64,000 nt of DNA, from assembly GCA_018873225.1 (NCBI GenBank), contig JAEILZ010000003.1:310001-374000 (forward strand). The letters are read 5' to 3'. Below are positions 36,078-46,952 of this stretch, piece by piece. The first letter of the stretch is position 1, and each line of letters starts with the position of its first letter. The position numbers were made by a program, and so were the translations under genes. This stretch comes from [Phialemoniopsis] sp. UDSM-2020. Lineage: Eukaryota; Ascomycota; Sordariomycetes; Thyridiales; Thyridiaceae. Below the pieces are notes generated by a model, which made no database searches, was not told the origin of the DNA, and saw only the letters and a program-made list of their open reading frames with translations.

Positions 36078-37560
36078 ATTGAGCAATAGTCTCGCTTATT
36101 TTCTGAGCCCATTGGGAAGTGAGACATTGCCGTTTGGCTACTTCACGGTATTTGCAGCCCTGCCGGAGCCTAGGCCCCCGACTACCCTCAATTTTTAGGG
36201 GACTTTGCACACTGGAGCAAACAAAGCCTAGGAAAACACCAGAAGATCAGCAACTCCTCCGCCACAAGGGATAGCTAAGATGGCTACCCCCGGACTGCAG
36301 GGTACGCGCATTTGGTGCAAATTGCATTTATCGAGGGCGGCCAATATTCTACACACGTGTGCGCATCCAATGTTTGCTGGGCCTGGGCGGAAATGGGGCC
36401 TCGCTGCTCTTGGGGGTAAGGTTTTGTGGGGTTCGGCTGGGCGTCAGGAGTTCAATAGTGCGTGCAATAGTGCGGTAGCGCCTGTGGCCGGCCAGTTCTG
36501 CGTCCCCCCCCCCGTGGCTTGACCGCCCACCAAATCACCGCCTGGGCATGCACGAGCGCCGTGACCTCATCTCTCTGCTTGCTTTGCTGGTCACTTGCAG
36601 TTTGTCCTGTTGCTTGCGTGCGTGGCGCCGACCTGTTTGCGCAGGCACCGCCGGGTAGGAGGCCAGTCTAGGCGCCACGCCAGCGTCTCGCTGCTTTGCT
36701 TTTCTCAATCTCCCCTGCTTCTCATGTCTACTGGTCAGAAAATTTCATTTCTAAAGGAGTCAAAAGTCCATCCCTTTGAGACGGTCTAAAAATAATATGG
36801 CGAGAATTTTCTTGCAGGATCTGATCTGATCTGAGCTTGATGATAACAGAGTTTCGAGCAAAGAGTAGGTCTAAACTTGGCGTCATGGTCGAAGCAAAAG
36901 GACGGGCGAGTAAGGCATCGCTTGCTTCTATGGGTGGTAACTAACGTGTGCTGGTGCTGCTGCCCGAAAGAAGCTGGACAGTGGGCACAGTGTCACAGTG
37001 CCAGCATGGTCGCCGAACCTTGTACCCGCGCTAGGAAACGAAAAAGGTGCAAGCAGCTTGGGTACAGGCCAAGTGGGGCCAGAACACCCACCCGCTAGAA
37101 CCCCCCGGTCTGATCTAGAGGCATTCCGGAACTCGATGGGTAAAAAAGGGGCTCCACCTCCATCGGGACCCCTGCACTCCTGCCTCTTAGTGCGCCTGGC
37201 TCAAACGTCGATGCTTTCCTGTTCCTGATTTTGTACCTCTTGTACTTTCCCGGGCCAAGCTCAGGACTTCCCGAGACTTTCGACACCAAAATATCCCACC
37301 AAAAACCCACCCCTGCCGAGGCACCGGGTCAGCTTTTTGAGTCCATGGCCACGATACCTACACTCTTGCGGGCCTTCACACGTCCTCATCATGTATCGTC
37401 GGCGGTCCCACCGCCTTCATGACATAGCCATGTCGACCATTTACAGCGCCGGATTCATACATATGTCTCCCTCGTCCCAGCAGGGAAACAGGATACACGT
37501 TTCTTGGAACCCATCTGTATATTATGGTACATGACATGAATTCATGATCGAAACGAATTA

Positions 37561-37576
37561 ATCCATCCATCCATCC
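37561..37576. repeat. ATCC microsatellite
   Basis: Four tandem ATCC units in the distal promoter of the GT2 gene. Confidence 0.75.
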
Positions 37577-38960
37577 CATAGTGGATAATAGGTATGTGCA
37601 CATACGCTCCTCTCTCCCCCCCGCCCACCGACCGGATCAGGACTGACCATGCGAGATGCAAACAGATCATTACCTTGTTCTACCAAGATCCCAATTTACA
37701 CTCGCACACTATTGAGTGCTGATCCCGACGCCTTTCTCACTCTAGACTTGCTAGGCGCTTTTTGACAGCTTGGTTTAAAGTCGATATTTGATCGAGAAGA
37801 AAGATCCTGGTCAAAAGATCAACGTCCGCATTAACCACGCCTGGACATCCAATCTCCACCCGCACCTCTTTTTCTTTTCTTGCCGCACAGTCGAGAGAAC
37901 CCAGCGAACCCCAATCGACGCCAGGAAGAGCACGCACTATTGCCTGGTAATTCCACTTTATTCTCCCAAACCCAGCCGTCCATCACTCGGCCCTCTCCAC
38001 AACCCACGCGGTGCGGTTGCATCTTGTCGCCCACCGCACAGTCGCCTCGCTTCGTATTTTCCCATCGAGCGGACAGGGATTCCAAAGCGCTAGCCTGCCA
38101 AGGTTGCTGTCCCTTGACCCTCTCCTCCCGAAGTGGCTTGGGCCCGTTTTCTTTTTCCCATCCCGCCCAAGGAGCAGGCCCTGAGCCTAGCCAGGTGCTA
38201 CCAACCCATCAATTGAATTGATCCATCCTTGGCCCGATCCTCTCTGTACCTGGTACGTACTCTTTTCTCTCCTCCGTTGTCACTCTTGTTCCCTTGCCTC
38301 GTCTGTCTCTCTCTCGCTCGCTTCCTCCTTCACCTTGCCTGGCTCTGCCTGGCCCTGTCTCGTCTCCGTCTTTCGCTATCGTCTTACTTTGCCAGCTCCG
38401 GCTTGGCCGTTCCCCATCATCATCCAAACTTACCTACCTATCTTCCGCTCCCGCATCCTGGCCCCCCCCCCTGTCCACACACACCATCCTCGCCTCTTTT
38501 TACCACACCCCCACCCATGTCATTCGTTCCCTTTTGTATCTAATCATTCCCCTCCCGGCCAGCATTCCTTCATTACCTTCCCTTCCCCAGCTAACCTTCC
38601 ACTCCTCTTCAAGATTGGGCCTTCACCATCAAGCCTTCGTCGAGACAGCAGAACCGGCCAACAACAGGGACCTTCCCTTCGCTGGTGAAAGTCCTGACCT
38701 GCTGTACTCGTCACCTCAACAAGGCACTACCCGAAACACCCTTTCTTCGAGCGAGCCCTTTCTTGGAAGCTTCGCCTGGTGCTTGACTGAGTCGTAATAG
38801 CTCGGCAACAGCCCGTCCATTCGCTTCCAACATCTTTCCCACTTCGCTCGTTACTTGGATCGATTTCGGTGTCCAAGTCAATCTCAAGCATAGCAGTTTG
38901 TGATCGACTACGGACTCGCATAACCACCACACACACAAAGCTGTTCCGACGCCCTTCGAC

Positions 38961-41884
38961 ATGGGTATCGCCAGCTACTTCAAGGCGGACAAGCCGTCAC
39001 CGCGGTCTCAAAGCGGCGCCGCCTCCACAGCCGTCTCCGAGAAGAACCACTCCGACAGGACAAGCAGCAATGACCTAGAACTCCAGACTCCCACGCCGCG
39101 GTACAGCTCAAGGCCACAGTCTGTGTCTGCCCGGTCATGGAAGTCTACCGGCAGCTCCATGCTGCTTGACGACATCAAGCACGAGGTCATGGTCAACTAC
39201 CTCTACCAACAGCAGTGCTCACACTTGTGGGTTGCCGACGGCAGTGGCGAGATCGAGGGTGTTCTTCTCCGCAAGACAAGGGGCCAGTACATGGCCTGCC
39301 CGCCCCAATTGGGCAACTCGCCATTCGCCATGGCCTGCGCCGCCCTCAACGTGCAGTGCGCCATGACTGTCAACTCCCGTGTCATCAAGACCTTCCTCAC
39401 ATTCTGCCCCGATGCCGTCGACGTGCCGCTCATGAACGGCCTCCGCGTCCAGATCCTCCCCACCATTGACGATCTGCCTCGCGCGAGGAAACACCAGTTC
39501 GCGGCCTTCGTTGCCTCTGAGGGCCTTTTGGTCGTCTGGGACGACGATGCGCTGCACCTGGTTGCCCGAGCCAAGGCCATCGAGTCGGAGCTCATGGAGC
39601 TCGTCTGGAAGGCCGGCAGCGAGGAGGAGGATGACGAGAAGAAGGGCGGACTCAACACCAACGAGGTGGAGATCGACGAGGAGAGCGGCCAGATCAAGCC
39701 AGAGAAGCGACCGGTTCACCTCCAGAACACGATCCTGGTCAGCTTAACCCTGATCCTGGTGACTGTCTCGATTGGCGCCGCTTGCAGAGAGCTGGCCCAG
39801 GAGGTCACTGTCGACCAGAGCTACATCCGCCTCGCCCTCGTCGCCCTCTTCCCCGTCCAAATCTTCTTCACCCTCTTCTTCGCCCAGGTCATCATCGGTT
39901 GCCTGGCCCAGATCTTCGGTCCCATCCGCCAGCTCACCATCAACTCCAAGTTCTACTCGGCCCGCCCTCCCCCGAGACTGCAGACTGCCGCCCTCCCCCA
40001 CGTCACTGTTCAGTGCCCCGTCTACAAGGAGGGCCTGAACGCCGTCATTGCTCCCACTGTCAAGTCTATCAAGCAGGCCATGTCGACCTATGAGCTCCAA
40101 GGTGGCTCTGCCAACATGTTTGTCAACGATGATGGTCTCCAGCTCATCACCGAGGAGGACCGCCGCAACCGTATCGAGTTCTACGCTGATCACAGCATCG
40201 GTTGGGTCGCCCGTCCCGGCCATGGCGACAATGGCTTCGTCCGCAAGGGCAAGTTTAAGAAGGCTTCCAACATGAACTTCGCCCTCATGATCTCTTGCAA
40301 GGTCGAGGAGAAGCTGGCGCAGATCAACCGCGGTCCCGAGTGGTCTCAGCACGACGAGGCTGTCGCCTACGAGCGCGCTCTCAAGGAGGTACTCGAGGAG
40401 GACGGCCGCGCCTGGGCTGATGGCAACATCCGTGTTGGCGACTACATCCTGATCATCGACTCCGACACTCGTGTTCCCTCCGACTGCCTGCTGGATGCTG
40501 TCTCCGAGATGGAGCAGTCTCCCGATGTCGGCATCATGCAATTCTCCTCTGGCGTCATGCAGGTCGTCCACACCTACTTCGAGAACGGCATCACCTTCTT
40601 CACCAACCTCATCTACACCGCCATTCGCTATACCGTTTCCAACGGTGATGTTGCTCCCTTCGTCGGCCACAACGCGATGCTCCGCTGGAGTGCTATCCAG
40701 CAGGTGTCGTACGAGGACGAGGATGGATACGAGAAGTTCTGGTCCGAGAGCCACGTGTCTGAGGACTTCGATATGTCGCTGCGTCTCCAGTGTGCCGGAT
40801 ACATCATCCGCCTCGCTGCGTGGGCTGGTGACGGCTTCAAGGAGGGTGTGTCTCTGACTGTGTACGATGAGCTTGCCCGTTGGGAGAAGTACGCGTACGG
40901 CTGCAACGAGCTGCTCTTCCACCCGATCCGCAAGTGGATCTGGAAGGGCCCCTTCACGCCTCTGTTCCGCCGCTTCCTCTTCTCCAACATCCGCATCACC
41001 TCCAAGATCACCATCATCTCGTACATCGGCACGTACTACGCCATCGGCGCCGCCTGGATCATGACCTCGGTCAACTACTTCCTCGTCGGCTGGTACAACG
41101 GCTACCTCGACAAGTACTACATCGACTCGTGGAAGGTGTGGTTCTCCATCATCATCGTCTTCAACGGTCTCGGCAACGTCGCCCTCGCCGTCATGCGCTA
41201 CCGTATCGGCGAGCGCAACCTGCTGTACTCGCTGTTTGAGAACCTCAAGTGGACCTTCCTGCTGGCCATCTTCCTGGGTGGTCTGTCGCTGCACGTCTCG
41301 CAGGCGCTGCTTGCGCACATGTTTGAGATCAACATGACCTGGGGTGCGACTTCCAAGGAGGCCGAGTTCTCCAACTTCTTCATTGAGATTCCCAAGGTTT
41401 TGAAGAAGGTACGTTATTTTTTGTTGATTCCCTTTCGAAATGTTTGTGAGTGCAAGGTGAGGACGCGCGGCGATTGTTCTCGGATTAAGGTTGTGGAGCG
41501 CAACATTCCAGAACCGCATTCCAGTGAGTCCTGGGTGCGGAGGTGGTGTGTAGCCTTGACGGCACAAACCACCACTTCGGGTACCACCAGAACAATCAAA
41601 TAGCCGAAGCCACCGCCGTCACTCGCACCTCACTTACACCTCACTTTTACCTCACTTTTGATGAACAAGGTACTAATATTATTTTCTCTTCACAGTTCAA
41701 GTTCTCGATGCTCTTTGCCACCCTCTTCATTGTCGGCATGATCATCCTGGCCGTTGCGCCCTTCGTCCCCTACGATTGGCGCATCACCGACTTTGTGGCC
41801 ATCCTGCCCATGTCCACCGTCGCCGCCTCGCATCTCCTCCTGCCGCTCGCGCTCAACCCTGCGCTGATGACCTTCTCTTGGTAG
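38961..41884 (+). CDS. Multi-pass GT2-family glycosyltransferase (polysaccharide synthase-like)
   Basis: Processive-type family 2 glycosyltransferase, probably making a wall or extracellular polysaccharide at the plasma membrane. Two exons, 38961-41408 and 41696-41884, giving 878 residues. The 287-nt intron has a gtacgt donor, a perfect TACTAAT branch site and a cacag acceptor. A polar N-terminus (1-250) precedes two membrane spans (about 252-275 and 290-318). The GT-A core follows: HVTVQCPVYKEG, NDDG (D390, D391), IDSDTR (D500, D502), SEDFDMSLRL (E601, D602) and ELARWEKYAYG (R640, W641), matching the D,D,D,(Q/R)xxRW plan of cellulose, chitin and hyaluronan synthases. Five or more spans lie in the C-terminal quarter. 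It lacks the usual chitin synthase EDR and QRRRW motifs, so it is not a classical chitin synthase. Product unknown. Fungal GT2 proteins of this broad type have been linked to hyphal growth. Confidence 0.85.
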
Positions 41885-42946
41885 ACGGCTTCACCGACAC
41901 AAACACACATACATGGACCTCTACACATAAGAGCATCCATCTGTTTCTTATAATCATTTCTTCATTTCTCTGTCTACACTTTTTATGGATATCGATTTCG
42001 ATCTACGGAATCATTTTGGGAATATGGGATATTTTTGGATACACTTTCTTCTTAGTTTTTAATCCCCCTCGACACGGACTGATGAATCAAGGTCCGGTGA
42101 TGATAAGCATGGAGAGGGAAATCACAGCACAAAACACACGGCGTCACGCGAATATAGATAAAGACGGGGGACACAAACGCACAAAAGGAGGGGTGGAGAG
42201 CAGGCCATTTCACTGCTACTACCAACCACCTCCATGGAGTTTTTGATGTATATACGGCTTACATTTTGTTTGCCTCTTTTCATTTTGTCATCGTTGGACA
42301 TTAGCATGAGCACCTTCTCCCTAGTCTTCCACACGGAATGACGGGAATAGAAGTCGACGACTTTCTTATTATCCTCTAGTCGTCTTGGGTATATGGGGAG
42401 GAGTAGGGAGGTTTATACCTTAATGGTTCAGGATCAAAAAGAACAAATCTGAAAAACATTTCAAATACCTTTACCTGTGCCAACTTGCAGAACAATGACA
42501 TCGGTAGTGAAACGAACCCCAGCCAGGGGATATCAGCCTACCAGACCTGGATGCAGTGCTAATATCAACATCGGCTCTTCAGAGCTGGGACGCCGGAATT
42601 TCAAGTGTCTTATGAACAATTTATTAATCAAACCCGCCAAAATGAACTATCTGGTTCTTGAGAGCAGACTCTGCTGATATCTTAATAACCTCGTCCATGT
42701 AGCCCTAGAACGCCATACTCGCTGTCATACAGCCTAGTCCAGAAACGCCAGTTGCTTCCTCCCTTTAGTCATGGGGGTCGGACAGGCAAGCCCCGGTTAC
42801 CGTGTTATCCCCCCAACAAGTGGTATATCCATCATCAAGTCACAAACGCAGCGATAAGTAAGCATAAACGCTCCCTACCAAAGAGGGATACAAAGAGCAC
42901 AGACACGGGCTCATCCACAACATCCTCATCCCTCAGGTGTCGATCT
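41885..42946. other. Convergent intergenic spacer
   Basis: 3' flanks of the GT2 gene (plus) and POP7 (minus). AT-richer in 41940-42060. No gene seen. Confidence 0.55.
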
Positions 42947-43612
42947 TCACCTCAACCGCACCCCAACCTCGAGACAGCTCACCATGCGCACGCGGCTACC
43001 ACTCTGCTCCTCCCCCTCCTCGCCGTCCTCGTCCCCGGCGCCCTCAACGACCCAGTCGTCCACGGCGCCCACCGTGCGCGTCCGCAGGCTGACCCTACAG
43101 TCGCGCTGGCGGTCGAACCACGCGGCCACGGCGAGCGTCTTCTCGATGGCCCGCCCCGTGCCCATGACCAGGACCTCTTCTCCGTCGTCGGCGTCCTTGG
43201 ATGATGGTGGTTGCTGGACGCGCAGGGCCTCGATGCGGGCCTGCAGCGGCAGGCCTTTTGTCGACGGGGACTTGCGCTGGCTGCCGTCGAGCTGCTTGCG
43301 CACGCGCCGGACGGCTGACATGAAGGAGGTGCCGGCCGACATGTAGATGTGGCGCGGGGCACCTGGACGCTGGGCGGAGGAGGGGCGCTGCATGGGGCGG
43401 CGGTGGATGTGGGTTTTGCGGCCTGGGTGGGTGTTAGTGTTGGCCGTTGGGCTAGGGGAGGGAGGTTGGTGAGAGGAGGGGAGGAAGCGTATTTTACCTT
43501 CTGGTAGACGGGGCCGCTTTGTCTTCTTGTTGTTGGAGCGGGCTGGTAGGCTTGAGTTTTGTTGTTGCGCCTGACCGGCAGGGGGTGTCTGGTCCAGGTC
43601 CATGGAGGCCAT
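42947..43612 (-). CDS. POP7: RNase P/RNase MRP subunit Pop7 (Rpp20, Alba-like)
   Basis: Protein subunit of the nuclear ribonucleoproteins that mature tRNA 5' ends (RNase P) and cut pre-rRNA (RNase MRP); it pairs with Pop6/Rpp25 on the RNA. Best model: exons 43612-43498 and 43422-42947, 196 residues. The 75-nt intron has a GTAAAA donor, a CACTAACAC branch and a CCCAG acceptor. Because 75 is a multiple of three and the intron has no stop, the unspliced frame also reads through (221 residues). The Alba-like core is seen in IYMSAGTSFMSAVRRVRKQL and EEVLVMGTGRAIEKTLAVAAWF, the hallmark Rpp20/Pop7 motif. The N-terminus is basic (NNKKTKRPRLPEG) and the C-terminus acidic. It is head-to-head with the Rogdi/Rav2-like gene, 548 nt apart. 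Confidence 0.8.
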   Translation of the reverse strand: MASMDLDQTPPAGQAQQQNSSLPARSNNKKTKRPRLPEGKIRFLPSSHQPPSPSPTANTNTHPGRKTHIHRRPMQRPSSAQRPGAPRHIYMSAGTSFMSAVRRVRKQLDGSQRKSPSTKGLPLQARIEALRVQQPPSSKDADDGEEVLVMGTGRAIEKTLAVAAWFDRQRDCRVSLRTRTVGAVDDWVVEGAGDEDGEEGEEQSGSRVRMVSCLEVGVRLR

Positions 43613-44160
43613 GATGGTATCTCAGCCGAGAACCTGTGTGTTGATGAGAGAGGGAGAGGTTGGGGCCTCTGAGCTGAAGACTGGGTCGCGCAGACAGGCT
43701 GCCCGCGCTGGGGTATTCTACGTTTTCAAGCCCAGCCGCAAGACAGAAAATGTAATGTTGTATGGTTACGTTGTTTGATTTATGCCCTCGAATGAATGAA
43801 AGAAAGTGAGTTGAAGATGAGATCCTTCTCATGAAAGTGTAAGTGCGCCTTTGTGAGAGTGTTTGGTTGAATCAGATTGTCCCAGGTGGGGCAGATTCTG
43901 CAAGTGACAAAGCACAGACCACCTTGTCACCTCTCCCCTTCTCACCGCCTGCCCGATGCAGAACAATTCAGCTGCCTGGGTGGGACGCAGCTGCTCCAGC
44001 TCTCTGCTCCACCAATTGATGCCATCACCCATGCACGCCGGTATCTTGTTCCCCCAAGCTACAGCTTCAAACTAACAACACATCGCTCCTCTCCTCCCCC
44101 GGAAATCCTGATGCCTGCGCCCACCGGCCCAGTCACCAGCATCCAGACAATGAGGCCATC
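43613..44160. promoter_or_regulatory. Divergent promoter region POP7 / RAV2-like
   Basis: The 548 nt between two divergent starts must hold both promoters. No TATA box is obvious. Shared control is inferred from position only. Confidence 0.5.
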
Positions 44161-45426
44161 ATGTCTGTAGAAATCTGGCCTCCTATCGCGCCAAACGACC
44201 TTAAAACCGCTGTCGCAGAAACACAGGTATGTTTCCCTCGGTTCCATCACCACCCGCCTTCCCTCCCACCACCACCGCCATTTAAGCCGTAATGATGTCC
44301 CTCCTCACCGACGAACCATGGGTCATCATCGGACCCTCCCCACTCGACCCGACGCCGCTCCTCGATCCCGTCGTGGCCCGCATCGCTGACCTCTCCGCCC
44401 ACCAGGACCGAGAGCTAGCCTGGCTCGTCCGGGAGCTCGACGAGACGCTCCACGACCTCAAGCATGGCCTCGAGGACTGCTACGCCTTGCTCGCCCCCAT
44501 CGATCCGGGAAGTAACCTGCTCGTCAGCACGCCGCGCAATGACCTCGTCAAGGGCACCCTGACCCGCGTCGGCACCCGCATCGTCAAGGGCGTACGTTTT
44601 CCTCCCCCCCTCTTATAATATCAATCACCCCGCCTGACAGACAAAATAGACGATCCACCTTCGCCTTCGCACACTCCCGCACCAGACCCTGACCCTCAAC
44701 CCCGATCATCCCATCCACGTAGGGCCCTTGTCCACCCTCCACGCCCTCCTAACCCACTCAATCGACCTCATCACCCTAACCCTCTCCCACGCCTCGACGC
44801 CCTACTCCCCGAACCCGTCCTCGCCATCTTCCCCGCCATCCCCCGGCGCCGCCGCGGCCTTTATATCAGCGCAGCTCCGCCTCCTCTCCTCCTCCCTCGC
44901 CGAGTCCATCGGTCTCCTCCGCGGCCCACCCCTGACGGACCCGGACCCGGCCTGGACGTCCCGCTCCGCCGCGCCCTCGCACTTCGACCCGGACCTGCCC
45001 CCCAACGTGAGCTTCCACCTCGGCGTCCAGGACAGCGCCCTCGTGCTGTGGCTCCGCGCCCTCGAGCCCGTCGACGCCCCCGTCAACTTGGGCATGAAGC
45101 TCGCCCTCGCCATCGGCACCGCGCGCCGCATCGACCACGACGAGGCCGATCGCGTCTTCGGATACTGCTGCGAGGGGGTCGAGGGCACCGGGAAACCCCA
45201 CACTCCGACGCCGGGCGGCGAGAATGATAGGGGAGGGAGCGGGGCGGGGTTCGAGACGAAAGGCGGCGGCACGACGACCGAGGTGTTTGTGCGGGAAAAG
45301 GTGCGCGTCGAGACGGCGGACCCGAGCCTGCTGAGCCTGTCGGCCAAGCTGAGCGCGCTGAGCCACACGCTGGCGCTGGCGAGGCAGAACCTCGCTGCTG
45401 TCATGGGCGAGGATATCGAAGACTAG
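44161..45426 (+). CDS. RAVE subunit 2/Rogdi-like V-ATPase assembly factor
   Basis: Rav2/Rogdi family protein; in yeast the RAVE complex promotes reassembly of the V1 and Vo sectors of the vacuolar ATPase. Three exons, 44161-44226, 44406-44591 and 44650-45426, giving 342 residues. The first exon encodes MSVEIWPPIAPNDLKTAVAETQ (22 residues; start in the family style). The 179-nt intron 1 ends at a CTGAC branch followed by a CCACCAG acceptor, and exon 2 then gives DRELAWLVRELDETLHDLKH, the recognisable Rogdi N-terminal helix. An in-frame ATG at 44292 lies inside that intron and would give a false start. A Ser/Pro-rich insert and a disordered glycine-rich segment (about 255-285) sit between the conserved helices. 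The last helix (LSALSHTLALARQNLAAVMG) has leucine-zipper character. It is convergent with the NIPSNAP gene. Confidence 0.8.
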
Positions 45427-45816
45427 ATGTTCCTGTTGCTGTCTGACATGGAAAGCCCGCGAAAAATGTAATAATGAGCATTTGTACTTATGACACACAC
45501 AAAGTAAATAATAGCCAGTACGTGGCGGATTTGAGATGAATGTATTTGATATAGCCTTGTTTGATACACGGCTCACAGTATACACGGTATGCTAATGCCA
45601 AGCTATTCCATCTTCACGATCTCCATGTCTTCCTCCTTGCAAATCCAGTACACTACACAAAGTAAAAACAGTCAAACGGCCCAGACTGTGGGCATGATGA
45701 GTTTGATCTCTCCCCCTATCCCAACACTTCTAATGTCCGTTTCTTATAGACAAGTAATCCGACTGGCAGCAAAGAGCCAATAGACAGTAATGCGCAATAT
45801 GTAGATTCGCACAGAA
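45427..45816. other. Convergent intergenic spacer
   Basis: 3' flanks of the RAV2-like and NIPSNAP genes. No gene seen. A possible last exon of the NIPSNAP gene could fall here if GTTAGT at its end is used as a donor. Confidence 0.5.
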
Positions 45817-46952
45817 CTAACCGACAGGAGACCACGGCATGGGGATCAGGATCCTCGACTTCATCGACTGGATGAGGGGCACCGTCTTGTGCACCGTGTC
45901 GCTCCAGCCCTCTATGCTCCAGCTCTGCTCACGGCGCACCTTGCGCTCCTCGAGGTTGGCAAACTGCCACAGGTGGTGGACCGTGTTGAGGTCTCCTATC
46001 TGCACGAACCACGCGCCCACGCCCTCCATGACCTCCTTGCGGGCCTTGAGGCCGCGCCGCCAGTGCGTCTCCCACTCGAGCAGGTTGCCCGGGTGCAGCG
46101 TGTAGGACCGGAGCTCGAAGAGCCCGCCGAGCTGGCGGGGCGGGGTGGTCGGCCAGAAGGAGAACTCTTGCATTAGCGACGTCGTCTTGGACTTAATGAG
46201 CGACTTGAGCTTCTTGTCGAACTCGGGGAACTCGGGGTGGTTGCCGATCGAGTGGAGCGAGGCGTGGTAGCCTTCGTATCGCTGGTACTCCCAGATGTGT
46301 ACTGCGTGGGCGAGCTTATTAGCTACTGTAGGGCAAGCGGGAGCAAGTATTTGAGCTTGGGTAACATACCAAATGTGTCGCAGTCACCGACCTCGGTGCG
46401 CCAGCTTCCTACCAGGTGAACCTTATTCTCCGGCATGCTGGCCATCCGGGGGTACCACTTGCCGACGAGATCGACATACTCGTCGACCTTGTCCGACTTG
46501 ACATCGTGAAAGACGATCGAGTGGACGTACTTGCCTCGCGCGAGGACCTGGCTGAAGCTGGCCTCAATCTGGGCGTCCAGCTCGCGGCCCTCCTTGGTGC
46601 CGTAGATGAGGTTGGTGAGGGGCCCGGCCTTGCGGTCGGGCTCCTTCTTAGCGGCCTCGGAGGCGTTTCCTTGAGCAGTGCTAAGTGAGCCGAGGCCCTG
46701 GGACTGGCCCGCGATGAAGGGCTCGCCGTTAGAAGGGGACTGGGACAACGCACTTGCTTCCCGCGCTTTCTGCGCCTCGACCAGCTGCTCTCGGAACGAC
46801 TTCTGCTTCTGATTGAACGCTGCTACATTGTCGGGTTCGATGTCGCCCATCATGGGGGTATGCTTCTGGGCGATGGCGGTGGTGCTGAAGGCCTGGGCGG
46901 CACGACGCGGGGTAGCTGCACCAGCTGCGCGGACGAAACCTCGCGACAGCAT
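45817..46952 (-). CDS. NIPSNAP family mitochondrial protein
   Basis: Two exons on the minus strand, 46952-46370 and 46301-45817, giving 355 residues; 68-nt intron with GTATGT donor, GCTAATAAG branch and CGCAG acceptor. Residues 1-30 look like a mitochondrial targeting peptide (MLSRGFVRAAGAATPRRAAQ: Arg, Ala, Ser, no acids). About 30-125 are low complexity. Two dimeric-alpha/beta-barrel NIPSNAP repeats follow: one around YVHSIVFHDVKSDKVDEYVD and VHIWEYQRYEGYHASLHSI, the second around LFELRSYTLHPGNLLEWETH and VHHLWQFANLEERKVRREQ. The end MKSRILIPMPWSPVG resembles the family terminus. In animals NIPSNAP1/2 are mitochondrial matrix proteins that flag damaged mitochondria for mitophagy; the fungal role is unclear. 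A GTTAGT right at the stop could be a donor for one more exon, but the usual ending is already present. Confidence 0.88.

Larger units (their letters stand above)
29016..38960. other. 9.9-kb gene-poor region
   Basis: No gene can be supported. The longest frames (for example 32381-31719 minus, 220 codons) are domainless with random composition. No transposon proteins, LTRs, tRNAs or rRNA seen. Visible elements: a CRE palindrome at 36070-36077, an ATCC microsatellite at 37561-37576 and a strongly CT-biased plus strand from about 37860 to 38700 that is probably the promoter and leader of the GT2 gene, possibly with a leader intron (a gtacgt donor lies at about 38253). Confidence 0.5.

Noticed and set aside
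19465..38960. Transposable elements, tRNA, 5S rRNA or CRISPR in the gene-poor span
   Set aside because: No reverse transcriptase/transposase frames, LTR pairs, B-box-like tRNA cores, 5S sequence or spaced direct repeats were seen by eye; a computed search could still find degenerate copies.
39744..41567. 607-codon open frame antisense to the GT2 gene
   Set aside because: Same codon-bias shadow effect; composition is Asp/Glu/Val/Leu-rich with no recognisable family.
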